Assembly (NCBI RefSeq): GCF_000150275.1
Contig: NW_002060955.1
Location: forward strand, 999,225-1,063,224
Reading direction: 5' to 3'
DNA: 64,000 bases
Origin: Trichoplax adhaerens
Taxonomy: Eukaryota; Placozoa; Uniplacotomia; Trichoplacea; Trichoplacidae
Part shown: positions 23,782 to 38,400 of the stretch, one piece after another
How the letters are laid out: each line of letters starts with the position of its first letter
Numbering within the stretch: position 1 is the stretch's first letter
Position numbers and translations under genes: made by a program
The notes under the pieces: model-generated
What the model saw: the letters and a program-made list of their open reading frames with translations, nothing else
What the model was told of the DNA's origin: nothing
Database searches by the model: none

Positions 23782-26700
23782 TTAAAACAACAGACCGTGT
23801 TCTTTAATATTTTTTTGTAGTATAACGTCGGTTACTGCAGCAAATACAAATACTATATTTTCTGTATCGGTAGCACACGTGAAATGAGAATAGATGGTCT
23901 TTTCTTTCCCATTACTATTGAGAGATATAAATTTCTTTTGTATATAACTTGTTGTTTCTTCATAACTATTTGTTCCTAAAATTTAAGCGCAATTATAGGT
24001 TAGTGTATAGTTTTTTATGCTTAATTCAAGAAATAGATGTTGTGTATTAACGAATTATCTAAACTAATTATAGCTCAGACTGTGCTTCCTAGATAATTAT
24101 AGCTCATTTATTCTTTGCAATGGTTCATATTACAGTTTTTTACCATTATATTCCGGAAAACAAGTGGTAATAGGAGATTTTCTAATTTTTTCTTTAAAGA
24201 TATCAGTCTTGTTTAAGAATAATATGATAGAGGTTTTCTTAAACCATTGATTATTACAGACTGAATCGAATAAATTTAGGCTTTCTTTCATTCGATTCTA
24301 ATAGTTTTTTAATGAAACATGTATGTATTAGCGTTTAAAATATGATAATATTAAAAATGCTATCAGCTGTAGCTAAACATATTCGAAGATTACAACTAAT
24401 TTTCATCCGTTTTACCGTAAAATAGTCTTCCTGCAAGACCAAATCATATGCACTTAAAGCCGCGCAAAATATAACTGCAGTAACATTTTCAAAACAGTGT
24501 ATCCATTTCCTTCTTTCACTACGCTGCCCACCGACATCGATCATTCTAGTTTGAGAAAGTAATCGGTAGAAATAGAAGATTAAAGTCTATTACGTAGCCT
24601 TTGACGATAAAGTATGGCGATTGGCAGTTATGTAATGTAGTTATGAGTAAACAGAGCAGAAATTGATGAGTGTAATGGAGAATATAGTGAAATCGACTAC
24701 AATATTATTGCCGACTAAAAATTTACCTACAAGTAATTCTATATTGATATCTTACTTAAACTCAAGACCCTTGTATTCAAATTCTGTTTCTTTAATAGAG
24801 CTGGTTTTAACCCTTGCTCGTAATATATCTTGCTCCGATGGTAAATAAGAATCTTGTACCAGGCGATCTAAGTCATCTAGATAGCTAAAATAAATCGTGT
24901 TTCGTTAATACTGCAAAAGTTCCATTACCAATTCCGTCACTTTGTCTACTTGTTTATACCGTACTTATTGGACATCGTATAAAAATTTATTATTAACTTG
25001 GTACAGATCTAGCAATTATACTGTATAGCCTCCATGAAATTTTTATATTCATTTACAGTAGTCATCGAATTTAATAGTTTATATGCATTCATTTTCCTTA
25101 CTATGATGCAGAATCCATTAACTGATATTCTCTAGAGCGATTAAAACATTTCTGTACATCAGGATCATTCCACAATCGTTTCATAATCTTTTTTAACTCT
25201 GGCGTAACTTCATCAGGACTATCATATATTAATCTTAGAAAATCTTCAGCATCGATCTGATTGGACAAATCAATATTTCATTTTAATAACTTTTATTAAA
25301 TTATCTATTTCTGCAATGAGCACTCCAACGATAATACTCACCTTTGTATGAGAACGTGAAATATCGATTTTTAAAACTTTCATAGCTTCAATAATTGCTT
25401 TTAACGAATAAATAGCATTACAATGGATTATTGATTTATATTGCTGTCGATCTTCATCTGAATAGCCACTTTCATGGATAATCCTATATAAAATATATCG
25501 CAAGATAGATATGATAGAAGGGCATTATTGATATTATTTCATTCAGTAGCTCAAAACATTTAATGGTTATTACTAGAAATAATGCAGAGTTGTAATTTAG
25601 AACATAGTAAAGAATTTTATTGATTTCGTACCGCATTTGCTTGGCAATTGTACTTTTACCAGATTCACCAGCGCCTATTAATTAATAATTTGAACCAATG
25701 CGTAAAATTAGCAAATTGAAGTTGTAATTTTAATAGTAATGGGAGATGACTAACCCTAATTCTTTAACCTACACCTAGTGAACCAGTATTGTACTACTGT
25801 TACATCAGTAATGAAATAAGAATAGATAAATTCTGAAAGAAAATTATTTGCTATCATCCAATAGTTCAATGATTCGGCAGAACCGAATCATGTGGAACTG
25901 ATTAACTTTCCTATCTATATGCTCATCGCTGATGAAGAGGTGATGCAAATAAATTTTATAAAAATGCTCTACTATACAAGACTGTAAATTAAATAGCACA
26001 TTTGATTAATTTTATTTTTTGTAATTTCTATTTGATAACTGAAAGCAGATATTTCAAAACTATACAAGTTATTTTATATGCTTCATCATTATAAATTCTG
26101 AAAAATAAGAGTAGATAAGAGTGGAATAGTTACATGAAAGATGTTTTTTATTTACGTTGATTAAATCGTTATTTATTAGTAGTCGATTTCAAAGACGTAA
26201 AAGTTCCTAATGCGCCTTATGAGTCTTGATACACGATATTTCTTATTTCACTCAAGGGCCAACTAGAAATTTTAATGTCGTCATATGTTATGCATAAATA
26301 GAGTATTATTATACTTGTTTGTTTGTTAAGACAGCACTCCATAAACATTGACAAATGACATTAGAATGAGTAAAAAATTTTCTTTCAATGTTCGATACTA
26401 AGCAAAAACGTTGACTTTCTTGTAAGGAATCGTCAATTTTTGATTGAAATGTATGCCAAACGTTTTACGTATTTAAAATAATTAACCAGCTATAAATTAA
26501 TGATAACCTGCAGCTATGACTACTTTCTTAAAAGGGATAACAATAATAACAATATCACAAACAACAACAACAAGGAAAGAAGAATTGCTGTATCAGTTGG
26601 TTAAAACTACTGTATGCTGGCCTTCTTGGTGTAGTCTGAAATGTCTATACAGTATTTGAGATTTCATTACTAATAATGATGTTTAAATCAAGTATTACGA

Positions 26701-29700
26701 AATCGATAGTTTAGACCATAAAATTGTTCGAACTTGTATAAAAATTCGAAATGAGACTATTTTACTTAGAGTTTTCCCACAGTCTTTATTAAAAATCAAA
26801 TCGTAATGCCGCTCATATTTATTCTAATGCCATTTGCTAGAAAAGGAAAGTCTAGCCTGTAGTAAACTTAAGATCAGATCTAGTTATGGCCAATTCATTG
26901 CAATCCTTAGAAAAGAGGTATAAAGCTTATAATTGTAATTTTTTAATCATTAAAGCAATTCAGAAAGCATAAATTATACTAAGAAAGTAATGGGTTCAAA
27001 AACGATCAAGATCTAATCCATGATATAGGTGCCAGATTGACAATTTGTTAAATTTGGGGAATTTATGATGAAATTAAGTAAGCAACAAACTACTCTTTCG
27101 AAATGATTTTACAAGTATCTAGTCTTGCTAATTCTAATGTAAATTTATGAGATAGATACTCACTTGCGCAACTAACTGGCTAAGTCCTGAATTATATCTA
27201 TACCAGATTATATCACCACACAAATAAACACTATAAGATATTCCGGTTAAAACACTGCCCTTCCCAAGTAAATGCTTAGAATATATTCTTGTAGTATAAT
27301 AAACTATCCTAAGTGTAATAGATCGCACGTTTTTATCCAACATCTACATCGATATTTATTTCAAGGGCAACTTAATACCTACGAGTATAGTAATATGATA
27401 ACGCATCTCTAAAACGATAATGTAGGTAGTTGGACTACAAGATTACCTAAATATTTATTCAAGGAAATGAAATTTAGTATACTGTATAAATTGTATTATT
27501 TTGGCAGTGATGCCTCTATTAGGCCTATAAATGATTACTAGATTAGCCTAACAGGAGCTGGCTTTCAATTGGAACCACTAGAGCAACATAAGCGTAATTA
27601 GATAGCAGCTCGACAAGCTAAACCACTCCAGTAATTCTAAGAAAAATTGTCACCCGATTATACAGCATAAGGTATATAAAGTAAATCCCCCGCCGCTAGA
27701 GATGTAATTATTAAATTGCATATCGGTAGAAGAACGAATTTATATTAAACTCGCACAGCGAAGTTAAGAAAAAATTAAATTTTTTGTCATTTTTTCGATG
27801 TATATTGCTGCTTTAAGCTTCATATCGTTTACTACTGTATGCTTATTTTATTTCTAAGAAAGGACTGTAAATATTTTATGATATCCTTCACTTACGCGGA
27901 TATAAATTTATGTCACGGATTTAAAACTAAATTAGCTGCTCTAATTTTAGTTGCGTATCTGCCCTCAATCCTATCTCTAGAAATCGTAATCTTTCATGTG
28001 CCTTTTCTTGCTACTACGCTCCGTCCTCTTATACATTTGTTCTTGCTTGCCTATAAACTGAGTCTCACCTAATTGCTGCCACTAAGCCGAACGATATTTT
28101 CCTGTCGTCTTGATCTACCTTGTAGTACATAATCAAGAGATCTTAGTCATAATATAACTAGAGAAAATTTAAACCCGTCTTTGCCCTGAATCAACACTGA
28201 TTATGGGTTGAAACCAATGTATTTCTAGTCAAAAAATTCCATATCTTTCCGTACAATTAAAGTATATTTAAAGCCTGTTCAGCTTCCATACATTTTAAAA
28301 TAAGGCTTTTGGCGATAGCGCTTAATCAACACTAATGACACGGTTTATATTAATTCAAAGTTTCCTTAGCCGGAGCGTAGGCTCTTATGTACTGGTAAAT
28401 GCTCCGATTGCAAATATACTTTTAATTAGCAAGTATTTTGTATAAGTTTCTTTCTTGCTTACAATTTAAACTAATGACTACTAACACATGTAGACTAGCA
28501 TACTAACATACTGGATAGCAAACAAAGTATCGTCAGATGTAACGGTATTTGTTGTTATTTATTCAGCATTGTACTGTAGGGATAAAGGATTAATTAGAAT
28601 ATGGTATATTCTGCATGCGTGCTGAAAAGAGGATTTGATGCGGAAATAATATCCCACAATGCGCAATGGATTAGCTGTAGAATTAAAGAAAATTATTGTA
28701 GCCCACCTTCCATACTACAGTTCGAATACTGGGAATAATAATGCGATGAATGACTGAGTTTACAAAAAGATTTTAGAGGCTATCGTTACTACCCATGATA
28801 TTCCGATGAAAACATACGCGATATGTTCATGATCTGTTCTTGAACTGGTCGTTCCTAGATTAAATTCACGATAACTAAATATCTTCATCGTTGGCATCAA
28901 TATGATATTGAACAGTTTTTTGACGAAACAGTTTGGGCTTTCTCGAAGCCCCTTTATCCCCTCTTCAATCAAATTTCTATTTATGAATGCTATCAAATAC
29001 TTTTACTTCATGACAATAGACCAATAAACTATATTATAGGTATTTATACATAGATATCTATAATCCTGCACAAAGATTAACTCCTTAAACTCCTATAGAA
29101 ATTCTTTCATGATAGTAACCTACTAACAGAGGAAGTAACAAATTACAGCGTTGCTGAAATGGATTATAATGTTAATGGTTACTACTAACAAAACATGGAT
29201 AGAATACTCATAGTGTCTCTGCTATTTTAATTCTCTATGAATAAGTGTATAGCTAAGAATAAAATATGATTTGTAAGCGTTTATCGATTTGTAGGACTTG
29301 AACTGTTGTCTACATGTGAGTGAAGGCGGCAACATTTCGTGATAATGATTTTGATTACTCTAACACTGACCTAGTTTTAAGAACAGTTAATCAGTAACAT
29401 TTCATGCTGTAACTATAATATACATTCTTAGCTAATAAAAATGAAGAAATGAGCTAGCGATTGATATACGAGTATTTTCAGAGTCAACATAATGGTATAT
29501 TTCCGCTTAGAACAGTGCTACAGTTAGGTAGAGGTGTATTGTAATATCAAAAGCTAAAAATTTCTACTAGCGTAAAACTATCTGCAATGCCGCATTTTAT
29601 TGTACAATAATATACCAACTTCCATCATTTTGCTAATCAGGTGAGGAAAGTTATTAAATTCAGTACTGAATCAATACTATTTCATTTAACAGTAACTTTA

Positions 29701-32455
29701 TTACCGAATAAATGAAGAAAAACAAAGAATTGAGTTTAATACTTAGAATCAAAAACATGTCATTTCGATATTGAATTCACGAAGGACTGATAGTACAAAG
29801 CAGTCATATTTCTATTTTAGCCTTTTATAAATGAACAATAAACCTATCAGTTGATTGCATACGATCAGTCATAAGCTAGATTATAGTCGAATAGTGTAAT
29901 TTAAAATCCTAATCTATGTGAAATAAGTTTTTTTTCATTTGCTTCATTACGTAGAATAAAAGTATTTACTTCATCTATTTTACGATTTCCTATTACAGAT
30001 ATCTACGAATAAATAGTTTCAATAAACTTAGACAAGTGCTCTTAAACTAAGGAGTAGAGAGAAGGAGAAGATAAAAAGTCAATTGACTATAGTATTGCGT
30101 ATTTGAAATCTCATTTATTCGAAGTATGACATCAAATTATACCAGTATTAGCTTAATACCATAGAGAGTAAGATTGTTTATAATATTGTATAGCTATAGC
30201 CTTATCGATATTATTGGAATATAGTTGTTGAAATGTGTCAAAAATGTAACTATTACTAAAATTGGAAAGCTTGATTATCTGTAGTATTCAACTTTATATA
30301 ATGTAGTAAATGGAAAAATAAGTTGAAAACGCTTTTCAGCTGCTACGATATAGATTTAGTGAGCATTGGATATGAAGCATGAAAATTTTAACGTTATGAT
30401 AGAAACAGAGTTCAATTTCTGATCAAGCATCTCAGATACTGTGATATAATGCAATATTGAATTAATTTATTAATAATATTCTTCTGCCTACGAGATATTA
30501 CCCGTGGGAAAAAATGTCATCGAAAATTGTTATCACACAGTTTTGAGGAACCAATTACTAACAAATAGTTCGACATAGAATAAGAAACGGATCGCTGCTA
30601 TAATTTTCCTTGATAGGATTGCCAACTAATCTTGTATGCCCGTGTATTAATACCATTTTAGAAAGGTATTTCATTATCATGACTTATATCTTTTATTCTT
30701 AGGGTGACAATTACTTCATAATCTTAATACTGTTACTATCACATTTCGATATGCATGATTATTCTTTATAGCATTTTATTAATAGCTTTATTTTCTTCTA
30801 TTTCTACCGTCTCATTCGTAAAATTGCTGGAGCAAATTCTTGGATGATAAGTGAAACAAATCAAAGTGTTTTTCTGTTGTTGAATAATGGTAATCTAACG
30901 TAGCGTAATTCAGTGGCCTACTTTCTTAGCTTCCTTTACCTCATGCTGGTATAGTAGTTTTGCATACGTACAGTTAAAGCTAATAGATGCATTAATTTGC
31001 TTCTTTTTATGTTTCTGAATATGAGTTTTTTCTTCATATTCAATTCCTTAATATTAGCAGGTCTACCAACGACAGACATGACCATATTGATGGCAGTTAT
31101 AAAAAAACAATATTATAGCGAAATGTACTTAACTTTTAATGAGACAAGCAAATGTATAACCTGTAAAATAAACTACTTTCCACGATGGTATACAAATCAA
31201 TTCATAGTTTATCTAGACAGGAAAGGATGAGAGTTTAAAAATTTAGTCCAGCCTTTTCTAACGTTTGAGATAATTTCATATCTATGGAACAGATATCATA
31301 AAACAATCTTTATGAGGATTATAATTCTGCAACTCCAATGCTAGGTGCTAAGTATGGATGCAGTTGAGCTTTAATATTACAATTACGGTCGATTTCATGT
31401 TATATATGAACGAGGCCTACCCATCTTTAATAGGATTTACTATTATATAAAAGATTCATGTCAAGATTGAGTGTAAGAAAGTGTACTTGTTGATTAACGA
31501 TTCTAAGTTCCATACGTAAAGATAGTTTTAACTAGAAAGTTCAATTTATGGGCTTCATCTCGACATTCAATTCATTTTTTGTGATATTTTAATATGAAAT
31601 CCATAGAATAAATAGGCTAAGCAGTATATCATCAGTTCCTTGAACGAACAATTACATCAAGAGAAAATGTGTTCATCGATTTGAATCATAAAAACTAATG
31701 CGTAAAATTTTTGATATAGCCGATCGTTCACAAAGTCCATAATGGATAATTATTTCTTAGTAAATACATTCAAGACACAAAAGGAAAAATAATACCGATT
31801 GCCATTCTCCGAAGATAGGATCAGTATCAATACTTTAAAACGTTATCCTATCCCTATATGCTTAATGCGTAATCAAAAGGCAACACTAGTAGGAAAGGGG
31901 TACCGTTCAGTCCGATCAGAAAATAAGACATGTAAAGGGTGGAAAGTAAATTTTATAACGTTACACTGTATAAGTAATCTTTCTATATAGATTGTAAATA
32001 TAGTTAAATAACCATAGCTTCCAGTTAAAGTAAAAATGAGTAGAAAAGTTATTGATTGTGGAGTAGTATATATATATATAGTCGATCCGTATTTGTACTG
32101 CTATGAAATTAAGACTAATCACATCCTAAATAATGCTAGAGTTTTCTGAAGTATTCTATCTATGATAATGGAAAATTGTCAGGGAAAAATGGATGATTCT
32201 CACTGATGTACTTAAAAAAAAATTTCCTAGTCTTTTTAAAACTCGCCTTCATTTTATAGTACACTACAGTATCTACTATTAAAATCAATGAACGAATATT
32301 GTCTGATTTCATTTATGGATTGAAAGTAAGTACTTACCTAGAAGTAACAACTTTACTTCACTTAAGGACTTGTCTTTTTCATTTTGAATTTTCTTATCAA
32401 TGTCTGTGCTCTTTTCTCGGGCGGCTTTATCTTCACCACTAACTGTAATACCCAT
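23782..32455 (-). CDS. Gi/o-class heterotrimeric G-protein alpha subunit (complete, 8 exons, 354 aa)
   Basis: A GTPase that couples seven-transmembrane receptors to effectors at the inner plasma membrane. Minus-strand exons in order: 32455-32338, 25674-25632, 25483-25342, 25256-25102, 24884-24756, 24545-24416, 24297-24144, 23975-23782. Lengths of 118, 43, 142, 155, 129, 130, 154 and 194 nt sum to 1,065, or 354 codons plus TAA. As I recall, they match vertebrate GNAI genes exon for exon except one codon fewer in exon 4 and a slightly different last exon. Motifs: N-myristoylation start MGITVS, P-loop GAGESGKST (40-48), switch I Arg177 and Thr180, DVGGQ with catalytic Gln203, NKTD and TCAT for guanine binding. 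Oddities: Ile3 in place of palmitoylated Cys3, Ser182 in place of the RGS-contact Gly, and C-terminus KEHGLLF without the pertussis-toxin Cys. The start is the only ATG followed by the myristoylation Gly and the EDKAA signature. Confidence 0.95.
25675..32337 (-). other. G-alpha intron 1 (about 6.7 kb)
   Basis: A long AT-rich intron, much longer than any other in the window. It has small simple-sequence patches, such as an (AAC)n-like run near 26,540-26,575, but no gene I recognise. Reading frames in it (for example near 27,839-28,072 on + and 28,760-28,996 on -) show no family similarity. Confidence 0.8.
32338..32455 (-). other. G-alpha exon 1 (start codon, myristoylation site)
   Basis: Encodes residues 1-39 plus the first base of Gly40. 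It begins [16 protein letters not shown] and ends EVKLLLL, followed by donor gtaagt. It lies 6.7 kb from exon 2, and the split codon (G then GC) matches the classic G-alpha exon 1/2 junction. The frame is open for more than 30 codons upstream of the ATG, but that part shows no G-alpha similarity and is taken as 5' untranslated. Confidence 0.93.
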
Positions 32456-35400
32456 AGTTTTTGTCACACTTTCAGTAGTTAACCATCGGATTAGTCGACC
32501 AAAAAGACATGGAAGGATATTTAAGGGAGTAGAGAAGAAAAAAATGTGAATGATGATAAATGACACTTTGCAGAAAATAGAAGTTAAAAAGTATGGAATA
32601 AAGCAAAGAAACTTATTTTATTAAATTTAATAATTTAGACTAAATATAAAAACGAGATTAGTTAATATTGTTTGTATGAAGATAGAAAACGAGAGAGTAT
32701 CTTTAGACCCACTAAAAATAATGAAATATTATAAAAAGTTAAGAACGTTGCTATGCAATTAAAATAGGTAACAAAGCTATTCTACAAGATAACAAATAAT
32801 TTAAAGTGGTAGTATAGAATAAAAATTAGATAATAAATGTAAAGACAATGGCATGGATAATAGATAATGCATGAAATTTTGATCGAAAAAGTCAATTACA
32901 AAAGCGGAAAGAGGAAAATAGAAGTGAGAATATTGGAGTTAAATAGAAATTGACAGGAATAGAAAGTATACTTCAGATTCCAATATTATTATTATCATTT
33001 CTTATCAATAATTAAGATATAAAAATAAAATTGACACGGATAAAATTTGTTTTTACTTCGATTTGCTTAGTTTTGACTCTTTTTATCTAATTGATACTGT
33101 ATAATGCCGAAAGAATGGACGATAAAAAGGATTTCACTGAAAGCTATCCAAGAATGGTAGTCATAGTAAAGAAATTTCTTCATTAAAATAGCGTAAAGCT
33201 ACAGGATTAAATCAGTATAGAATCCATAGGGTATATATTAACTTAATGATTAAAAATATTATCATGATCTCTTAGTTGTGTATTGATCAAAACTAGTGGT
33301 TAATGGATAGAGAAGGATATTAGCTATACTTCGATGAAATCTGTTTGAAAATAGAATACTTGATTGTTATCGGCAACAGTATACAACTGAGGATCTACCA
33401 ATATGGTAGCAGCTTTGTGCATTGAGACACCAATGTAAATACTCGTACGTAATTAATCAAGTCTTTAATGAACCATTTATTTTTGTGCCCCTATAATCTC
33501 GAAAAATTTGATTACGTAAAAATAAAATGGGTTACATTATTTGAAGGGATTTTATGGCATACTAGCCGATATAAGTGATTATTCATTCTACCATGGAATA
33601 TAAAACATTAATGTATGATTACATTTCAAATTATTATTCACTAATAGTCTTTTAGATATATGCAATTTGAAAAAAAGGCCTACAATATCCACGATGATGA
33701 TAACTTCTACACTAATAATCAAGACTTATTTGTTAGCGATAATTTAATAAGTTGGGTATATTACTGAATTAAATTTATTCTACGACTTTTTATTCTTTAT
33801 AATACCGATCTACCGAGTTCTTAATGTGGATCAAATTATTCCATTTAAGACAATCAATAATCTATGGATTGATTATTTTGACTAGCTTTAATTTGCTTCT
33901 TATTCTAAGATATAGCAAAGAATGAATAGCCATTCATCAAAAAAAGAAGTGAAATTTAGCAGTCGGTAGATGTTCGACGGTAAATAAGTAAATCCTATAT
34001 TTATTAGAAATTTGTCATCTTTAATAGTATGCGATACTATGCAACTGCTCGCTAATATTATTTTAATGCTAAGGAATAAGAAATTCTGAAACTGCTATCA
34101 CATAGCGTGTTTCTGGTAATCAATAACTTAGAGCTAGCATTAAGGGTTAGTAATAGACAAATTTATTAGATATGCTGCATAATATTTTGCGTAAAAAGGA
34201 ACATATTTAAAGTTATGTATTTTTCTCCCCCTTAATTCTAACACGAAAGTGAAAATGATAAATAATCATATTTCTCCGCTAATTTAATTATAGTCTGTAA
34301 TATCAACTTTCAAGTCCAAAGTATTACAATTCATGATCAAAGGCATACGAGTGTAGCAATGGGACAATCAAATCAAATCGTTTAGGAAGTATAACAGCCT
34401 AATTATTCAATAGTAAATGCTATCAAAATTAAAAATAGTTCTAATAAATTTAGAAAGTAAGCTTGTTTATTTATTCGATCATATTTCGACGAATACGGAT
34501 ACTTTAACTATCTCGTTCTAGACCATAGTTCATAACTAATAAATGGGTATTCAGTATTGAAATATGATAGTGTAGAATGAACATCAGCCGCGCTAATGAA
34601 CGATCAATACCTTACATCGTACCTATTCTATAAAGAATGAAACAATTTTTTTATAAAGACAATATTGTTCTATATGCGTAAGTAATAGATTTTTCTCTCA
34701 ATGACAAGAAAACCAGTCAGGATAAAATATATTTCTTCAAATGCCTAAGCACTTTGATTTTTTATCATATTGTGAGTAAGACACACTTGCTTGGTCCCTT
34801 GTGATAATGAATAGGAGGTATACAATTGAAGAATTAGGCTGTAAACTAAATTAAGGACTGATTTTAATAATTAAACTACAAATATCAACTATAAATTTAT
34901 TGTAATAAAGTTGTAGTTAACTCTAATATGTTAACATAGTCATTTTTTACTTATACCAATTTTCATAGATAGTTTATATTGCATACTTATTGTATCAACA
35001 TTATTTCGTTGCAGCATGTATTATTATAATGAAAAAAACTTCATTTCTAGTATATTATCCGTTCACGACCTTACCAGTATAATGATAACCAATAAGGCAT
35101 AAAGTATTCATCATTAACGTGGTCAAATGGAATTTTACTAGCATTTATGCCACAGTAAGATGTCTATAATTGTTTAAAACGATGGTATCAGTTAGCTACT
35201 AACAGTATATTACTTTCTAATAAGGTAGTACAATAATGTTACTATTCACTAGGGCTCTAAAATGATATTTAAGTTTAGCGATTATTTAGGCATCGTCTTA
35301 TGATTTTCTACCTTTGATCTTATAAACAGGTTCTTACGCATTTTATTATTAGCGTTAAAGTATACAATCTTCGATGGCTATTTATCTTCCTTCTTTACAC

Positions 35401-38400
35401 TGATATCATTCTAAGAAAAGAATATACTGCAAAGTCGTAGTAGTGTCAATATTTGATTAGAATTTAATCATAAACTAAAAATAAGATACGTTAATGATTA
35501 CTTTAATGGAACTTTTTTGCCTTGCTAAAGCTTAAAATGAATACTCATTCAGTATGAAATCATCGCATTATTTTTCCGTAACGGGATAATGCTACACATT
35601 TCAGATTTATCTCAAATATGTTAACCTAAGTATTCTACCGTACTAAGTTGATTAAATAAATTATTCTTTATATTCTCTATCATTTGACAGCATGTTGTAT
35701 TAAATGCTGACGTTCTACTGTTCTATTTAATTGTGTTGATTCTATAAAGATCTCTTAAATATAAGCATGGAACTGTAATAGCCTTTCTAGTTTTACTTTA
35801 AATATACAATTTTAGAAGCATGCTTGAATGCTATATAGCTATTGATTATTTTAGATGTATGAAAAAGTAAATCACAGACAAGATTGAAAATTTATGATCA
35901 TTTTCGCTAATCTTTTTCAAAAATCCCATTACATGCTAAACATTAAGTTAAAAAACAAATTCTGAAAGTGAAATTGTATGTGATTTTAAAATAATTTTAG
36001 GAAGAAATAATAGGCTCATTTAGTTAATAATATAGTGCTATATGAACAATAGTATTGTAATTTATAATATCTATGACGAATGTAATTGTTTTCACGGTTT
36101 TAAGTTTTCTATAATTAGAACTGAATAGTATCTCTTTAAAGCTATCTAGTAGGAAATGATACGGTTGACATCTAAAATTGAAAGGAAACACAAACAAATT
36201 TCGAGATAAGAATGCAATTTAGTTAATTTGCTACGCGACTAAATTACGATAGTTAACGTTTCTAGTAATCATCGAATCCATCGGTGGCACCATCAACATT
36301 ATCCTTGCTAGTATAATGGTCTTATTATCATATTGCAGTTTACTAACTCGGTACCGTTACTTCAAATAGAAATGAACTTTATTGATTCTTACAACTCTTA
36401 ATAGGTAAACTTATCATTGTAACCTAACTACTCCCTTCACTACTCTGATGTCTTTACTAGAAAGTTGATTCATACATAGAGTACAGCTAAGCTATCAAAA
36501 ATTCTATAATTAAGTGTTAAATTTATACTTTCGTGAAATGGGTCCGGTAATGATACAATCTTTTGTTAATATATCGCAATTAACTTTAGAGCTTTAATAC
36601 TTCAAATAATAAGTAAATTTTGGCTTAATAATAAATTATTGGCTCACATAAGCTTGTTAGATGTCCAAAACGATGCAATATTGCTCTTACTAGTATGTGT
36701 ATATTGATTTTAGTGCTCTTTGTAAGTGATATTCATATAGTCGAGCTATAAAATAATTACTAATTGAAAAGAAAACATGCTAGAATGTTTAGTCTAGGGG
36801 ATGTTCGACTGCTGTAATATCCTAGCAATGAATGATGTCCAGTTCTTCGAATGATATAGAAAGTTAAATGTTGAAAAGAGAATGTGCGCAACAGATTTTA
36901 CAATTTATTTTGGCTTAAACTATAGTTTGCAATAAATGTACGCAGGATGTGTAAAGCAATCATTTGTTATATAGTTTATATGAGCGCATCCAAACGCAAA
37001 ATCACGATACAGCCAGGCAGTTTATATACGTCATAGATAGTTGATTTATAAATCAAATAGGTATTTAATTACTTCTTATTAAAACAGATAGATAAGCTGC
37101 GGAGTAGGAATGGTAATCATAGATGGAAAGAATGATAAGCTTAAAATAAACTGCTGGTATATCCTGAAGACATAAGAAAGCGTGATGAAAGATAGAATGA
37201 CAAACTGCTTTTCAAATAAATAGCCACAGTACTAGAAACTACATGGCTACATCTAGCTGGACTAAAGTTTAGAGCTGGTAATACTAGCCGGGAAACTTCA
37301 TCTATTCTGTAATAATAATATCAATACACTGTATATAATAATTCCTAAAGGAGAGTCAAGTAGCTGTATGTAGATACTTTTTACGCTGCTAACTAAAGTT
37401 TTTCCTCTCTTCAGTCATCAGTATTTAAGTTATGGTACTTTTTAAGCAGTTTCACTTCTTGGATACAAATTTAAATTGTGTGTCCCTTCTATGCGTATTT
37501 CTTCGACTATCAACTTTATTTAGTGATATTTTTTCAAATAATACACCTAGTTTACATATTGTCAACACCTTTTTCAATCCTATACTATCTTGTTTAAACC
37601 GAAGAATAGTATACCTTTATAATAGCCCTGATTGGAGCAAATCGTTGGGCTTTGATTGGTATGCTTAAAACATTGCCAATGTCGATTTTCAATCTTATGG
37701 CTTACTTTCTATCCCTATACCTAATAATTAGATGCTTCTGATGCAGGAAATCATTGGGTTTACAGTACTGGTAATAATTAAAAATTCCATAGTATTACGT
37801 CGACCAATGTATAATGACGGTTTAATGTAGTTGCAGTAAACGATTGAAAAGAAATGTAAAAATTATGTAAAAAACGTAAAGGTTCGTTTTTGATTTTAAC
37901 ATTTGTCAATGACAAACCATCGCAATACGACAGTTCTATTACAAAAACAATATTGCTATAGATATAAGCTTTAATGACTGTACTGGTAGGGATCGTGTAA
38001 TACTATGAAACATTCATGGGTTAATTTACTATAAAAGTAAGATTTATTGGTTACATAGTCCTTAATAAATCCTATGTTACCTTCTTTATAATGTAATATT
38101 TGCAATTTTTAGTAATTTATTGAGATAATAATGTAAGGTATATCCAATTAGTTTAATGCCTGATTTATTCTTGCCACATAAACTACAATATAAAAACTGT
38201 CCTATATTTTTACAGTAACAATACTTCCGAGTCCTTTTATTTTAACGAAAATATCAATAAGATAGCAAATTAAAATGTGATATTATAAACCAAATCCTTA
38301 CACCACTCAGCATTAAAAGGCTCTTTTAAGTAAAATTATCGAGGTAAAAGAAGCTCTTAATCCCTATGGATATTGTAATATACACCATAAATTTAGCCAT

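Noticed and set aside
25675-25690. In-frame TAA just before the G-alpha P-loop, suggesting a pseudogene
   Set aside because: The TAA lies in the intron. The exon begins at 25674 after the acceptor tag, splitting Gly40 exactly as in other G-alpha genes, so the reading frame is intact.
28090-28125. Short minus-strand exon-like segment inside G-alpha intron 1 with acceptor and donor
   Set aside because: Only about 17 codons, no G-alpha similarity, and it would break the conserved exon 1/2 junction.
28720-28740. tRNA B-box-like GTTCGAATAC
   Set aside because: No pairing acceptor stem, anticodon arm or A box at the right distance.
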